A stretch of DNA of 6,969 bases from CALJGI01 sp047618115. Its GTDB lineage: Bacteria; Pseudomonadota; Gammaproteobacteria; Pseudomonadales; Halieaceae. Shown here piece after piece: positions 1-6,676 of this stretch. The stretch's first letter is position 1, and each line of letters starts with the position of its first letter. The stretch is taken from assembly GCA_047618115.1 (NCBI GenBank), contig JBLHKV010000215.1:1-6969 (forward strand), in the 5' to 3' direction. The notes below the pieces were generated by a model, which was given only the letters and a program-made list of their open reading frames with translations, was not told the DNA's origin and did no database searches. A program made the position numbers and the translations under genes.

Positions 1-1488
1 ACCATAACCGTATCCCAATGCCTTCACCAACCTGTTGTCGCCGCAGGCAATGTCGAGGTGGACACCGCCCGGCAGATGTTTGCGTACCTCGGCCACCCGC
101 CAGCGGCTTAACAGAGTTCCCAGTGGATCCCAGCCAGCATATAGGCGTTTGCCTCCGGACCCGCGTGTTGCCAATACTGCCTGCCACATACCGGCACAGG
201 CGAGAACGTAGACCAGGGGCCGGAGCGGAATGCCGTATCTGGGTAGCGGAGTTGTCACTGTATGCAGCGCCAATAAGTAGAGCAGGGGAATACTGATCAG
301 CCGTAATACCGGCACAAGACCCGGGCTCATTCTCCGGGCGGCGAGAGGCAGCCAGCAGGCGAGTGTTGTGAGCAGGGCCATAAGCGTTAGCGGCCAGTGA
401 GCGTACCAGCTAACCGTGCTCATCTGTCCGAAGGCGCGACGATTGTAGAAAGGGGACTTCTCCATCGGGTAAACAAACATTTCACCGGCGCCGGAAATAA
501 TACTCCAGGAGAAAAACATCCTCGGTTTGCCCCACAGGTACCAGCTTATATACTTCACCGGTTCATCCAGCGTATTGCTCCACAGTTTCTGCAGAACCTT
601 GGAATAGCTGTCATAGCTACCGTAATCTGGATCAAAACGATGTGGGAAGCCCTTGATGGCACCTTCTACATCAATCATCAGTTCAGGGTAAGTGCCGTTG
701 TGCAGGCTGATCACGCCGTGCGCTGCGTGTGCGCCCACTCCCTCCTCAATCGTTGCGGCATTGCGCAGTTCCCAAGGTAAAACCGCCAGCGCATAACCAA
801 TGCTCACGCTCAGGACCGCGACCGCCGCGAGCCGTTTGCCAGGCAGTACCAGGAACAAAAGCGGCAGGGCAAAAAACAGAATATAGGTCATTGACGTTTT
901 TACCAGGAAACTCAGGCCCAACAATAGACCGAAGCCGAGCCATGGCAGGTATCGCGAAGAGTGCCGCACAGCTAGTACGCCCACGGCAACGGCAAAGGTG
1001 AGCAAAAATGTGAACAGGGTTTCGGTGAGAGGATAGGTGACCATGCTGATCAAATGCGGCGAGATTGCCGCCAACAGGGCCGGTAGTAGGGCCAGTGCCA
1101 CCGGCATCAATGTGCGGGCTATGAGAAACACCAGTAGCACCGTAACGGTATCCAACAAGGCCTGTCTGCTGAGAATTTTCCCTAACATCTCGAAATTGGC
1201 GGGGTACTCCACCAGGGCCTGCAGGAACAGAGGATACCCCGGTGTGCGCTCCGCGTCGGCGGGAGGGGCTTCGCTACCTGGAACGGTGGGATCGACGAAG
1301 GTTTTCGAGTAGACGCCGAAATACTTGAGGTTTACCGCATAGATATAGTACTCCTTGGCATCGTTGCGAATGGGGTTGCTGCTGAAGGTTTCCATTACCG
1401 CGATATCGCGTACCAGCCACGCCATGCCCACTATCAATACCAACAACAGGTATGCTGGCCATGAGTGCACAGCTGTTTTCGAGTTCAA
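1..1488 (-). CDS. GT-C (GT39/ArnT-like) membrane glycosyltransferase with C-terminal methyltransferase domain, 3' end beyond window
   Basis: 496 codons are visible and the frame is still open at the left edge. Enzymes of this type transfer a sugar from a polyprenyl-phosphate donor to an acceptor at the periplasmic face of the inner membrane. N-terminal helix about residues 12-26; then a periplasmic-type loop with RNDAKEYY (41-48, D43 the likely catalytic Asp) and RTPGYPLFL, both typical of GT39-like proteins; then many hydrophobic segments up to about residue 440. Without any stop the frame continues through a soluble stretch (WDPLGTLLSRWRVAEVRKHL) into HLDIACGDN (477-485), which looks like SAM-binding motif I of a class I methyltransferase. 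Start: TTG at 1488-1486, preceded by GGGAGAGG (1500-1493) and overlapping the stop of the upstream flippase-like gene, so translation is probably coupled. GTG at 1470 is a weaker alternative. Family assignment is firm at superfamily level; sugar and acceptor are unknown. Confidence 0.85.
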   Translation of the reverse strand, partial: MNSKTAVHSWPAYLLLVLIVGMAWLVRDIAVMETFSSNPIRNDAKEYYIYAVNLKYFGVYSKTFVDPTVPGSEAPPADAERTPGYPLFLQALVEYPANFEMLGKILSRQALLDTVTVLLVFLIARTLMPVALALLPALLAAISPHLISMVTYPLTETLFTFLLTFAVAVGVLAVRHSSRYLPWLGFGLLLGLSFLVKTSMTYILFFALPLLFLVLPGKRLAAVAVLSVSIGYALAVLPWELRNAATIEEGVGAHAAHGVISLHNGTYPELMIDVEGAIKGFPHRFDPDYGSYDSYSKVLQKLWSNTLDEPVKYISWYLWGKPRMFFSWSIISGAGEMFVYPMEKSPFYNRRAFGQMSTVSWYAHWPLTLMALLTTLACWLPLAARRMSPGLVPVLRLISIPLLYLLALHTVTTPLPRYGIPLRPLVYVLACAGMWQAVLATRGSGGKRLYAGWDPLGTLLSRWRVAEVRKHLPGGVHLDIACGDNRLVKALGYGYG

Positions 1489-2318
1489 CTCGCCTCTCCC
1501 TTGATCACAAAGGTAGAAGCATAAAAGACCAGGTCGCCCAGACTGGTGACAATCCGGTATTGCAATACCACTACCACAGCGGCGGCTCCGAGGTTCAGGG
1601 GTTGCAGCAGCAGCAGCAGCGCCGCCTCACGTACACCAATACCGCCGGGTGCGCCCGGCACCAGAAAGCCCAGCAACCAGGACAGGCAGAAGGCCGCGGT
1701 GATGGTACTGAACTGCGCCAGATCGTGCAGCGATATGAACTGGTTTGTCAGTAGCAGGAAGACACACAGTGACAACAGTAAAAACAGTGAGAACAAGCCC
1801 CAGCAACGCATTAGCGACAGGGAAAGGGTCGCCATTTGCAGACCACGCCAAAACTTGAAACCAAGTAGCAGTCGCGTTACCAATAACGCCGCTGCCAACA
1901 CCGTGCTCAGGACTGGCAGTGACAAGCTGAAAAATTGAGTGCCCGGTGGCAGCCCCAAAGAAGCAGCCGCAGCGCCGCAGACAGCGAAAACAGTGGCAAC
2001 GCCAAATAACTCCTCGACTGTTGCCGACAAGATGGCACGGTCGCTGGCGCCCATGGCCCTGCTGAGGGCGTAGCGGCCCGCATAGTGAAACACATTGCCC
2101 GGCAGGTACTTGGCGATTTGGCTACGGGCATAGCTCTGGTGGCTGGCCACCAGGCTGAATCGTTCGCCCTGGTAATTGCGCAGTAACAGCATCCACGATA
2201 CCGAGAGGCAGCCCAGTGCAATCGAGTAAATCAGCACAGCTGCCATCATCATGACCAAAGAGCTGTTTTCCAAAGCAGGCTGCAAACTGTCGGCGTTGTA
2301 GTAAATTTCCCTGACCAC
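1485..2318 (-). CDS. flippase-like / LPG synthase TM-type (UPF0104, YbhN-like) integral membrane protein
   Basis: 277 residues from the GTG at 2318. Multi-pass membrane protein with hydrophobic segments near residues 20-46, 100-120, 134-152, 172-191, 203-222 and 243-256. Two motifs characteristic of the family are visible: AKYLPGNVFHYAGR (69-82) and GFLVPGAPGGIGVREA (217-232). Proteins of this family next to a GT2 and a GT-C gene are commonly thought to help move a lipid-linked sugar across the membrane; that role is inferred here. Upstream it abuts the GT2 gene, downstream it overlaps the GT-C start. Oddity: the true N-terminus probably lies further upstream. The frame is open back to 2435 and encodes a plausible first helix (KWLGRILSLLGLIFVV) directly before the GTG, but contains no ATG, GTG or TTG. 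A CTG at 2417-2415, overlapping the TGA of the GT2 gene, would give 310 residues. Confidence 0.8.
   Translation of the reverse strand: MVREIYYNADSLQPALENSSLVMMMAAVLIYSIALGCLSVSWMLLLRNYQGERFSLVASHQSYARSQIAKYLPGNVFHYAGRYALSRAMGASDRAILSATVEELFGVATVFAVCGAAAASLGLPPGTQFFSLSLPVLSTVLAAALLVTRLLLGFKFWRGLQMATLSLSLMRCWGLFSLFLLLSLCVFLLLTNQFISLHDLAQFSTITAAFCLSWLLGFLVPGAPGGIGVREAALLLLLQPLNLGAAAVVVVLQYRIVTSLGDLVFYASTFVIKGEAS
1493..1500 (-). promoter_or_regulatory. Shine-Dalgarno site for the GT-C gene
   Basis: On the minus strand GGGAGAGG lies four bases before a TTG codon (1488-1486); the GGGAG core is seven bases away. It lies inside the last codons of the flippase-like gene, whose TGA stop (1487-1485) overlaps the TTG. 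It decides the non-ATG start of the downstream gene and suggests translational coupling. Confidence 0.6.
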
Positions 2319-2413
2319 GAAGATCAGGCCCAGCAGGGATAGTATTCGGCCCAGCCACTTGAGCGCGGCGGGTGAAGCGAGGCCGCGCCTGGTGCTGTCC
2401 TCAGCGACGGTGT

Positions 2414-3292
2414 TCAGGTTCTTTTGTCCAGCATGTCAGCTAGCAGAGCGAACATCATGGTATTCATCGTGAACATCAGCAGAATTACGGTTTTGTCGGT
2501 GAGGTTACTCAGCACAAATAGATCGTAGCCCAGACTCGCGGTAGCACATAAGCCAAGGATTGCCACCACCGGAAAGAATACTCGCATAGGTGCAAAGTAC
2601 ATGCCGGTTCGCATTATCAGCAGAACGAAATTCAGGGTGTCGCGAATCGGGCGAATCTTGGAGTTGCCAACGCGTTCGAAATAATCAATGGGGTGAAATT
2701 CAACCCGGTAGTTATTGGTCATCAATGCCAGAGTAATGGTGGTGGTAAAACTAAAACCGTCAGGTAACACGCCCAAGTATTTTTCCGCAATTTGTCGTCT
2801 AAAGACACGCAACCCCGAGTTGATGTCGGGGATATTCTTGTTGGCGATCCAGGACGCATAGGCACGCAGGAACACTTTGGGAATCATGCGCAGTTTGGAA
2901 TAGGTCACGTTATCAGAAGTTCTGGAGCCGACCGCCATATCGGCGTCGCCGCAGGCGCGCAGCAGGTCGGGAAGCCGGTCATTGGGATAGGTGCCATCGG
3001 CATCGGTAATTGCCACCAGTTCGCCGCGACAGGCCCTTATCCCAGTTTTTAAGGATGCTCCGTAGCCGCGGTTTTTATCGTGATCAATCACTTTCAGAGA
3101 GGGGTCAGCAGACTGTAGTTGATGTAATTTCCCAGAGGTGCCATCGCTGGAGCCATCGTTGACGACAATTAACTCATAATTGGTTTCTCCCGCTCGTCGA
3201 AACACCTCGCGAATCTGCACGATTGTGTTTTCGATTTCGTGTTCCTCGTTGTAGCAGGGAACAATTACACTAAAGTCGAATTTGTCAGTCAT
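2414..3292 (-). CDS. GT2 glycosyltransferase, polyprenyl-phosphate sugar synthase (DPM1-like)
   Basis: 292 residues from the ATG at 3292. Likely transfers a sugar from a nucleotide donor to undecaprenyl phosphate on the cytoplasmic face, making the donor for the GT-C enzyme of the same operon. Visible in order: SVIVPCYNEE (8-17); ELIVVNDGSSDGT (40-52); NRGYGASLKTGI (74-85); the metal-binding DAD (97-99) in ITDADGTYP; VGSRT (121-125); DINSGLRVFRR (156-166); then two C-terminal hydrophobic segments (about 240-258 and 268-286) anchoring the enzyme. This layout fits the DPM1-like/GtrB-like subgroup. The frame is open to an ATG at 3415, but the extra 41 residues do not resemble the family, include the dispersed-repeat-like motif at 3395-3414, and span a candidate promoter, so the short form is preferred although no clear Shine-Dalgarno precedes it. 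First gene of a three-gene operon. Its TGA overlaps the possible CTG start of the flippase-like gene. Confidence 0.88.
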   Translation of the reverse strand: MTDKFDFSVIVPCYNEEHEIENTIVQIREVFRRAGETNYELIVVNDGSSDGTSGKLHQLQSADPSLKVIDHDKNRGYGASLKTGIRACRGELVAITDADGTYPNDRLPDLLRACGDADMAVGSRTSDNVTYSKLRMIPKVFLRAYASWIANKNIPDINSGLRVFRRQIAEKYLGVLPDGFSFTTTITLALMTNNYRVEFHPIDYFERVGNSKIRPIRDTLNFVLLIMRTGMYFAPMRVFFPVVAILGLCATASLGYDLFVLSNLTDKTVILLMFTMNTMMFALLADMLDKRT

Positions 3293-3327
3293 GGGCAGAG
3301 GAGGCATTCGTCGGGTACGTGGCATGC

Positions 3328-3357
3328 ATTGTAGGTAATTTTGTTGATCGCACACAA
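3328..3357 (-). promoter_or_regulatory. candidate promoter of the GT2-flippase-GT-C operon
   Basis: On the minus strand a -35-like TTGTGT (3357-3352) and a -10-like TACAAT (3333-3328, five of six matches to consensus) are separated by 18 bases. Transcription would begin near 3321, about 29 bases before the preferred ATG at 3292. The -35 match is weak, so this is only a candidate. Confidence 0.3.
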
Positions 3358-3394
3358 GGAAGACAAGCATCATCGACGCTTTAGGGCTAACTGC

Positions 3395-3414
3395 TAGACC
3401 TGACCCCATATTCA
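3395..3414. repeat. GACCTGACCCC-type motif resembling dispersed intergenic / REP-associated repeat
   Basis: The spacer between the divergent genes contains TAGACCTGACCCCATATTC. Sequences of the form GGGGTCAGGTCT, or its complement, recur in many proteobacterial genomes, often near REP-associated (RAYT) transposases and degenerate repeats. That resemblance is from memory and was not searched. Only one copy is present here, and no transposase is in the window. Confidence 0.3.
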
Positions 3415-3416
3415 AG

Positions 3417-3422
3417 TATCAT
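3417..3422 (+). promoter_or_regulatory. candidate -10 element of the epimerase gene
   Basis: TATCAT matches the -10 consensus at five of six positions and ends seven bases before the ATG at 3430. A weak TAGACC (3395-3400) lies 16 bases upstream as a possible -35. If used, the transcript would begin at or next to the start codon, which fits the absence of a Shine-Dalgarno site. Tentative. Confidence 0.2.
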
Positions 3423-3429
3423 CCGGCCC

Positions 3430-4446
3430 ATGCACATACTAGTTACCGGCGCAGCCGGTTTTATCGGTTTTCACGTTAGTAAGAAGCTGCTGGATCGCGG
3501 CGACACCGTGGTTGGGCTAGATAATTTAAGCGATTACTACGATGTAGGCCTCAAGGACGCGCGCCTTGCACAAATAATGAGCCACACCGGCTTCAATTTC
3601 GTGAAAGCAGACCTGCAAGACCGCTTCGCTATCGAGGCCCTTTTCCATCAGCATAAATTTGACGTCGTCATCAACCTCGCCGCCCAGGCTGGTGTGCGCT
3701 ACTCCCTGGAAAACCCTCGGGCCTATATCGATAGCAATATCGTGGGCTTCACCAATATCCTTGAGTGTTGCCGCCACCACAAGATTGGTCATCTCGTCTA
3801 TGCCAGTAGTAGTTCGGTCTATGGTATGAACAGCGCCATGCCGTTCTCGGTGCACGACAATGTAGACCACCCCATGTCATTGTACGCGGCAACCAAAAAA
3901 TCGAATGAGCTGATGGCACACACATACTCCCATCTGTACAACATCCCCACGACCGGCCTGCGCTTTTTCACTGTATACGGCCCCTGGAGCAGACCAGACA
4001 TGGCTCCTACTCTGTTTACCAAGGCCATACTGGCTGGCGAGCCAATCAAGGTATTCAACAACGGAAAAATGCAGCGAGACTTCACCTACATAGACGACAT
4101 CGTGGAAGGCGTCGTACGAGTGACAGACAAGCCCGCCACCCCCAATCCAGCCTGGGATGGTACAGCACCAGACCCCGCCACCAGCAGCGCTCCCTACCGC
4201 TTGTTCAATATTGGCAACAGTAACCCGGTGTTGTTAACTGACTTTATTTCTGCCATTGAAAAAGCGCTGGGCAAAACGGCAATAAAAGAACTGCTACCCA
4301 TGCAGCCCGGAGATGTGGTTGCCACCTACGCAAATATAGAAGACCTTATAGAGGCCGTCGATTACAAGCCAAACACCGTATTACAGGACGGCGTCAATAA
4401 TTTTGTCGCGTGGTATATGGCACACATGCACAAGGATGAAACATGA
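3430..4446 (+). CDS. NAD-dependent epimerase, UDP-glucuronate 4-epimerase type
   Basis: 338 residues, the normal length for the family. Probably interconverts UDP-glucuronate and UDP-galacturonate in the cytoplasm using bound NAD. Evidence: Rossmann motif GAAGFIG (7-13); the uronate-epimerase signature DNLSDYYDVGLKDARL (31-46); NLAAQAGVRYS (82-92) and the ENPRAYIDSN stretch; YASSSSVYG (124-132) with the catalytic Ser region; YAATK (152-156) as the Tyr-x-x-x-Lys pair; LRFFTVYGPWSRPDMA (177-192); FTYIDDIVEGV (218-228). The DYYD and PWSRPDMA motifs favour a UDP-glucuronate epimerase of the CapI/LpsL kind over GalE or a dTDP-glucose dehydratase. The ATG at 3430 starts exactly at the conserved N-terminus, but no Shine-Dalgarno precedes it. 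Divergent from the GT2 operon. Its stop codon overlaps the ATG of a truncated UDP-glucose dehydrogenase start. Confidence 0.87.
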   Translation: MHILVTGAAGFIGFHVSKKLLDRGDTVVGLDNLSDYYDVGLKDARLAQIMSHTGFNFVKADLQDRFAIEALFHQHKFDVVINLAAQAGVRYSLENPRAYIDSNIVGFTNILECCRHHKIGHLVYASSSSVYGMNSAMPFSVHDNVDHPMSLYAATKKSNELMAHTYSHLYNIPTTGLRFFTVYGPWSRPDMAPTLFTKAILAGEPIKVFNNGKMQRDFTYIDDIVEGVVRVTDKPATPNPAWDGTAPDPATSSAPYRLFNIGNSNPVLLTDFISAIEKALGKTAIKELLPMQPGDVVATYANIEDLIEAVDYKPNTVLQDGVNNFVAWYMAHMHKDET

Positions 4447-4478
4447 ATGTAGTAATGATTGGGACGGGTTATGAGTAA
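4443..4478 (+). pseudogene. truncated 5' end of a UDP-glucose 6-dehydrogenase gene
   Basis: Directly at the end of the epimerase gene an ATG overlaps its TGA (ATGA). It is preceded by AAGGA (4432-4436) six bases upstream, a good Shine-Dalgarno site. The reading frame gives MNVVMIGTGYE and then a stop at 4476-4478. The first ten residues are what one expects of a UDP-glucose or GDP-mannose dehydrogenase, whose N-terminus typically reads like K-I-x-V-I-G-T-G-Y-V-G-L. The match holds through the G at 4473, where the family sequence would continue with a Val codon, and then breaks. UDP-glucose dehydrogenase makes UDP-glucuronate, the substrate of the epimerase just upstream, so the two belonging to one operon makes sense. 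Nothing of the remaining ~400 codons appears in this window. The match is short, so the identification rests on motif, start signal and position together. Confidence 0.65.
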
Positions 4479-4495
4479 AAACCCCACGTCTTTAA

Positions 4496-5407
4496 TCACT
4501 GAGCACTTTTCAACTCGGCAGGAACAGATCCAAGCTTCCCTTGCCAACCGTGCAGCAGCCCCAAAGAAAAAGCGCGCAATCTGAGCCGTTTATCCGGCTC
4601 GAGAATAATGATGGCTATGAGCTCGACGAGCATTCCAAGTGCTTGTTTGGCACACCATCGCGGTTCCCTGGTACCGTAATCAATAATTGTTCTCAGAGAA
4701 TTTCGAGTGCGGGTATACTTTCGTCCGACGCTATGTCTGTATGGAGCAAATCTGGCAATGGGCGCCAGATACGTCATTTGATTACCGATCACGTGCTTCA
4801 TTCCGACTCGAGAATTAATTGCAACAACGAATCCAGCCTGCCTTACCCTGAGGCAGAACTCATGATCAATCGAATCAATGAAATAGTCTCCCCTGAACAT
4901 ACCTATAGCAGACCAGGTGGGTAGATGCATGAGACAGCCGGATGTTATTACTGTGGTTTGTCTCCTGATATGGGGAAGGTCCATAGGAGGCACTCTGAAT
5001 GCTGATCTGGATACATTATAATAATTGCTGCCCAGCAAAGCGGTTAACGAAGAGGACTGGCTCCAGGCATCGAGCATCCCCGGAAAAAACCCCGGATATA
5101 GCTCGGTATCCTGATCCAGCGTAATGACCCAGTCAAAACCCAACTTCTTTGCTCGCTCACAAGCCAAGTTGAGTGCTTTTGCCAGACCGATATTTTTCCC
5201 GTTGCGAGTGATATCAAACATTCCCGGGTCTAGCTGCCGCAAATCCAGTTGTTCTGACTCCGAGTTGTCAACCAGAACCACCTTCCCAAACTGAGAGGCT
5301 GCGCCTTGAATACGTTCAATAAAGAGTCCATCTGGCTTATATGTAATGACTACCAATGCAGTATTGTCGGTGCTCGGGGGCACTAACACTTGCGGAACCT
5401 CAGCCAT
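4496..5407 (-). CDS. GT2 glycosyltransferase, rhamnosyltransferase-like
   Basis: 303 residues, full length for the family. Cytoplasmic inverting glycosyltransferase of the kind that adds rhamnose or a related sugar to a growing lipid-linked glycan; the sugar cannot be read from the sequence. Visible: ALVVITYKPD (17-26); VVLVDNSE (43-50); NGKNIGLAKALNLAC (69-83); the metal-binding DQD in WVITLDQDTEL (93-103); ITSGCLM (154-160); FIDSIDHEFCLRVRQAGF (176-193) carrying the acceptor-side acidic residues; and the C-terminal HGWQGKLG (286-293), much like the hGlxGrxG ending of rhamnosyltransferases such as RfbF/WbbL-type proteins. The ATG at 5407 is preceded by a weak AGG about nine bases upstream. 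It is 80 bases downstream of the GT4-like gene and converges on the epimerase, its stop lying only 17 bases from the end of the truncated dehydrogenase frame. Base composition is poorer in GC than the left-hand operon. Confidence 0.85.
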   Translation of the reverse strand: MAEVPQVLVPPSTDNTALVVITYKPDGLFIERIQGAASQFGKVVLVDNSESEQLDLRQLDPGMFDITRNGKNIGLAKALNLACERAKKLGFDWVITLDQDTELYPGFFPGMLDAWSQSSSLTALLGSNYYNVSRSAFRVPPMDLPHIRRQTTVITSGCLMHLPTWSAIGMFRGDYFIDSIDHEFCLRVRQAGFVVAINSRVGMKHVIGNQMTYLAPIARFAPYRHSVGRKYTRTRNSLRTIIDYGTREPRWCAKQALGMLVELIAIIILEPDKRLRLRAFSLGLLHGWQGKLGSVPAELKSAQ

Positions 5408-5487
5408 CAGAACCTAAAATTCCAAAAGTTCACTCGACCCCCTACCCTTCTTGTAAATGACTCACGCACTATACATCCACTAGCGAG

Positions 5488-6645
5488 TTACAACAGCTCC
5501 ACCTCATCTCTAACCCGCTTCAATACAGTTTCGTTGCTCAAATATCGATCATAAAGGACTCGCGTTGTAACGCCAGCGTAGTTTTCGGTATATGAATCAG
5601 CCACTTCAGTAATAGCCCGAGCGAGGGCAATCGGGTCGGCTGGGGGCACCAGGATCATCCCACACACGTCTTCATCCCCCAATAAGGCAGACATTGCAGC
5701 GCCCTCTCGATTTAGAAGAATTTTATTGCATGCCATAGCCTGGTAAGCCTTATAAGGAATAACATTACCCGCCTTGTCTGATTCACCAAATACTCCCAGA
5801 ACACAGTGCGCAGCCTCTACTTCAGCCCGAAGCCTCAAAGCTGGTAGTAAACTGCGCTGCCAGGTAATATTGCTCAGCTTCAAATCCTTGATTAAGGAGG
5901 CTGAGGCATCCGCTGTCTGTCCATCACCTATTAGCTCTATTTTGATATGTGGATGGCTAAACTGCAATTGTTGGGCGGCGAGTATAATGGTGTCTACGCC
6001 ATGCAAGGGTATAAAGGTTCCCCAAAATAGCAACTTGAAATTGTCAATGTAAGGCAACACAGGCAAAGGCCGCCAGAGCGTCTCGTCTATGCCCACTGGG
6101 ATCACCGCTATTTTGTGCAACTCCAAACCATATTTCTCGAGTAATAGCGACTTTTGCTGCTCCGTATCAATAAAGACAAGGTCTGCAGCCAATAGTGTTC
6201 TTCTCTCCAGCCAAGCGGCCATGCGAGCAAAAATACCTTTCGGAGCCAATATTTTACGGTCATTGACCAAGGTGTCGTGAAGGCAGAGAAAAGCGTCGAC
6301 AATGATAGCGGGCCGCCCACTGGAGGTGGTAAGCCACTGTAATAGCAAAACATCGAGATAAGCCGGGTAAGGCACGAAATAGCAGTCTGCCCCCGACAAC
6401 TTTTTCATCTGTTGTACCAGCGACAAAAAGTCTCCCGCAACTCCAAAAGCTGTGGAAAACAATTTACCTGCGCTTGCCAGACGCTGGTGGTTACTGACGC
6501 CCTTTTGTTTACGGTTAGGCCTGACTTCCACGACCTCTTCTGAGCAGGCTGCCAGTGCGTCTATGAGCGAACGATTACGGGAGTAAAATTCGGAATCGTC
6601 ATAACCACCAAATACGCATAGCTTTTGTATTTTTTGCCGCGGCAA
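5488..6645 (-). CDS. GT4-family (GT-B fold) glycosyltransferase
   Basis: 385 residues, normal for family 4. Cytoplasmic retaining glycosyltransferase, probably acting in assembly of the same polysaccharide as the downstream GT2; donor and acceptor unknown. The N-terminal half (KLCVFGGYDDSEFYSRNRSL, 8-27) is the acceptor domain with an arginine-containing loop. The C-terminal half begins around IAVIPVGIDETLW (179-191), followed by KLLFWGTFIPLHGVDTII (204-221), IELIGDG (236-242), and FGESDKAGNVIPYKAYQAMACNK (286-308), the nucleotide-sugar loop. In that loop the usual EX7E pattern is altered: a Lys (299) stands near where the second Glu is expected, a variant also seen in other GT4 members. Start: TTG at 6645, supported by GAGGAG (6656-6651) five bases upstream and by an in-frame TGA (6657-6655), which rules out a longer protein. 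A promoter candidate lies just upstream. Confidence 0.83.
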   Translation of the reverse strand: MPRQKIQKLCVFGGYDDSEFYSRNRSLIDALAACSEEVVEVRPNRKQKGVSNHQRLASAGKLFSTAFGVAGDFLSLVQQMKKLSGADCYFVPYPAYLDVLLLQWLTTSSGRPAIIVDAFLCLHDTLVNDRKILAPKGIFARMAAWLERRTLLAADLVFIDTEQQKSLLLEKYGLELHKIAVIPVGIDETLWRPLPVLPYIDNFKLLFWGTFIPLHGVDTIILAAQQLQFSHPHIKIELIGDGQTADASASLIKDLKLSNITWQRSLLPALRLRAEVEAAHCVLGVFGESDKAGNVIPYKAYQAMACNKILLNREGAAMSALLGDEDVCGMILVPPADPIALARAITEVADSYTENYAGVTTRVLYDRYLSNETVLKRVRDEVELL

Positions 6646-6650
6646 AACCG

Positions 6651-6656
6651 CTCCTC
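6651..6656 (-). promoter_or_regulatory. Shine-Dalgarno site for the GT4-like gene
   Basis: GAGGAG on the minus strand stands five bases before the TTG at 6645-6643. An in-frame TGA overlaps it, so this TTG is the only reasonable start near the conserved N-terminus. Confidence 0.65.
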
Positions 6657-6676
6657 AAACGTGATCAACAAACGAA

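Noticed and set aside
397..1001. Plus-strand frames of 127 and 90 codons
   Set aside because: They are antisense to the GT-C membrane protein. The minus-strand frame is continuous over 496 codons with membrane helices and GT39 motifs.
1604..1620. Triplet run (GCA)5 as a possible slippage site
   Set aside because: It encodes the leucine run of a membrane helix. Changes in units of three would not shift the frame, so phase variation is not supported.
3293..3415. 41-residue N-terminal extension of the DPM1-like GT2 to the ATG at 3415
   Set aside because: The residues do not resemble GT2 N-termini, cover a candidate promoter and a repeat-like motif, and reach within 14 bases of the divergent epimerase start.
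4466..4484. GGGTT...AACCC hairpin as a terminator between the convergent genes
   Set aside because: The stem is only five pairs with a nine-base loop, and no run of T follows on either strand.
4541..4924. 127-codon plus-strand frame
   Set aside because: It lies wholly antisense to the rhamnosyltransferase-like GT2 gene, whose motifs are clear, and its own translation shows no family features.
5468..5473. TATAGT as a -10 element for a separate promoter of the GT2 gene at 5407
   Set aside because: No acceptable -35 is found at 16-18 bases; the nearest TTGTAA is only 14 bases away. Co-transcription with the GT4-like gene is simpler.
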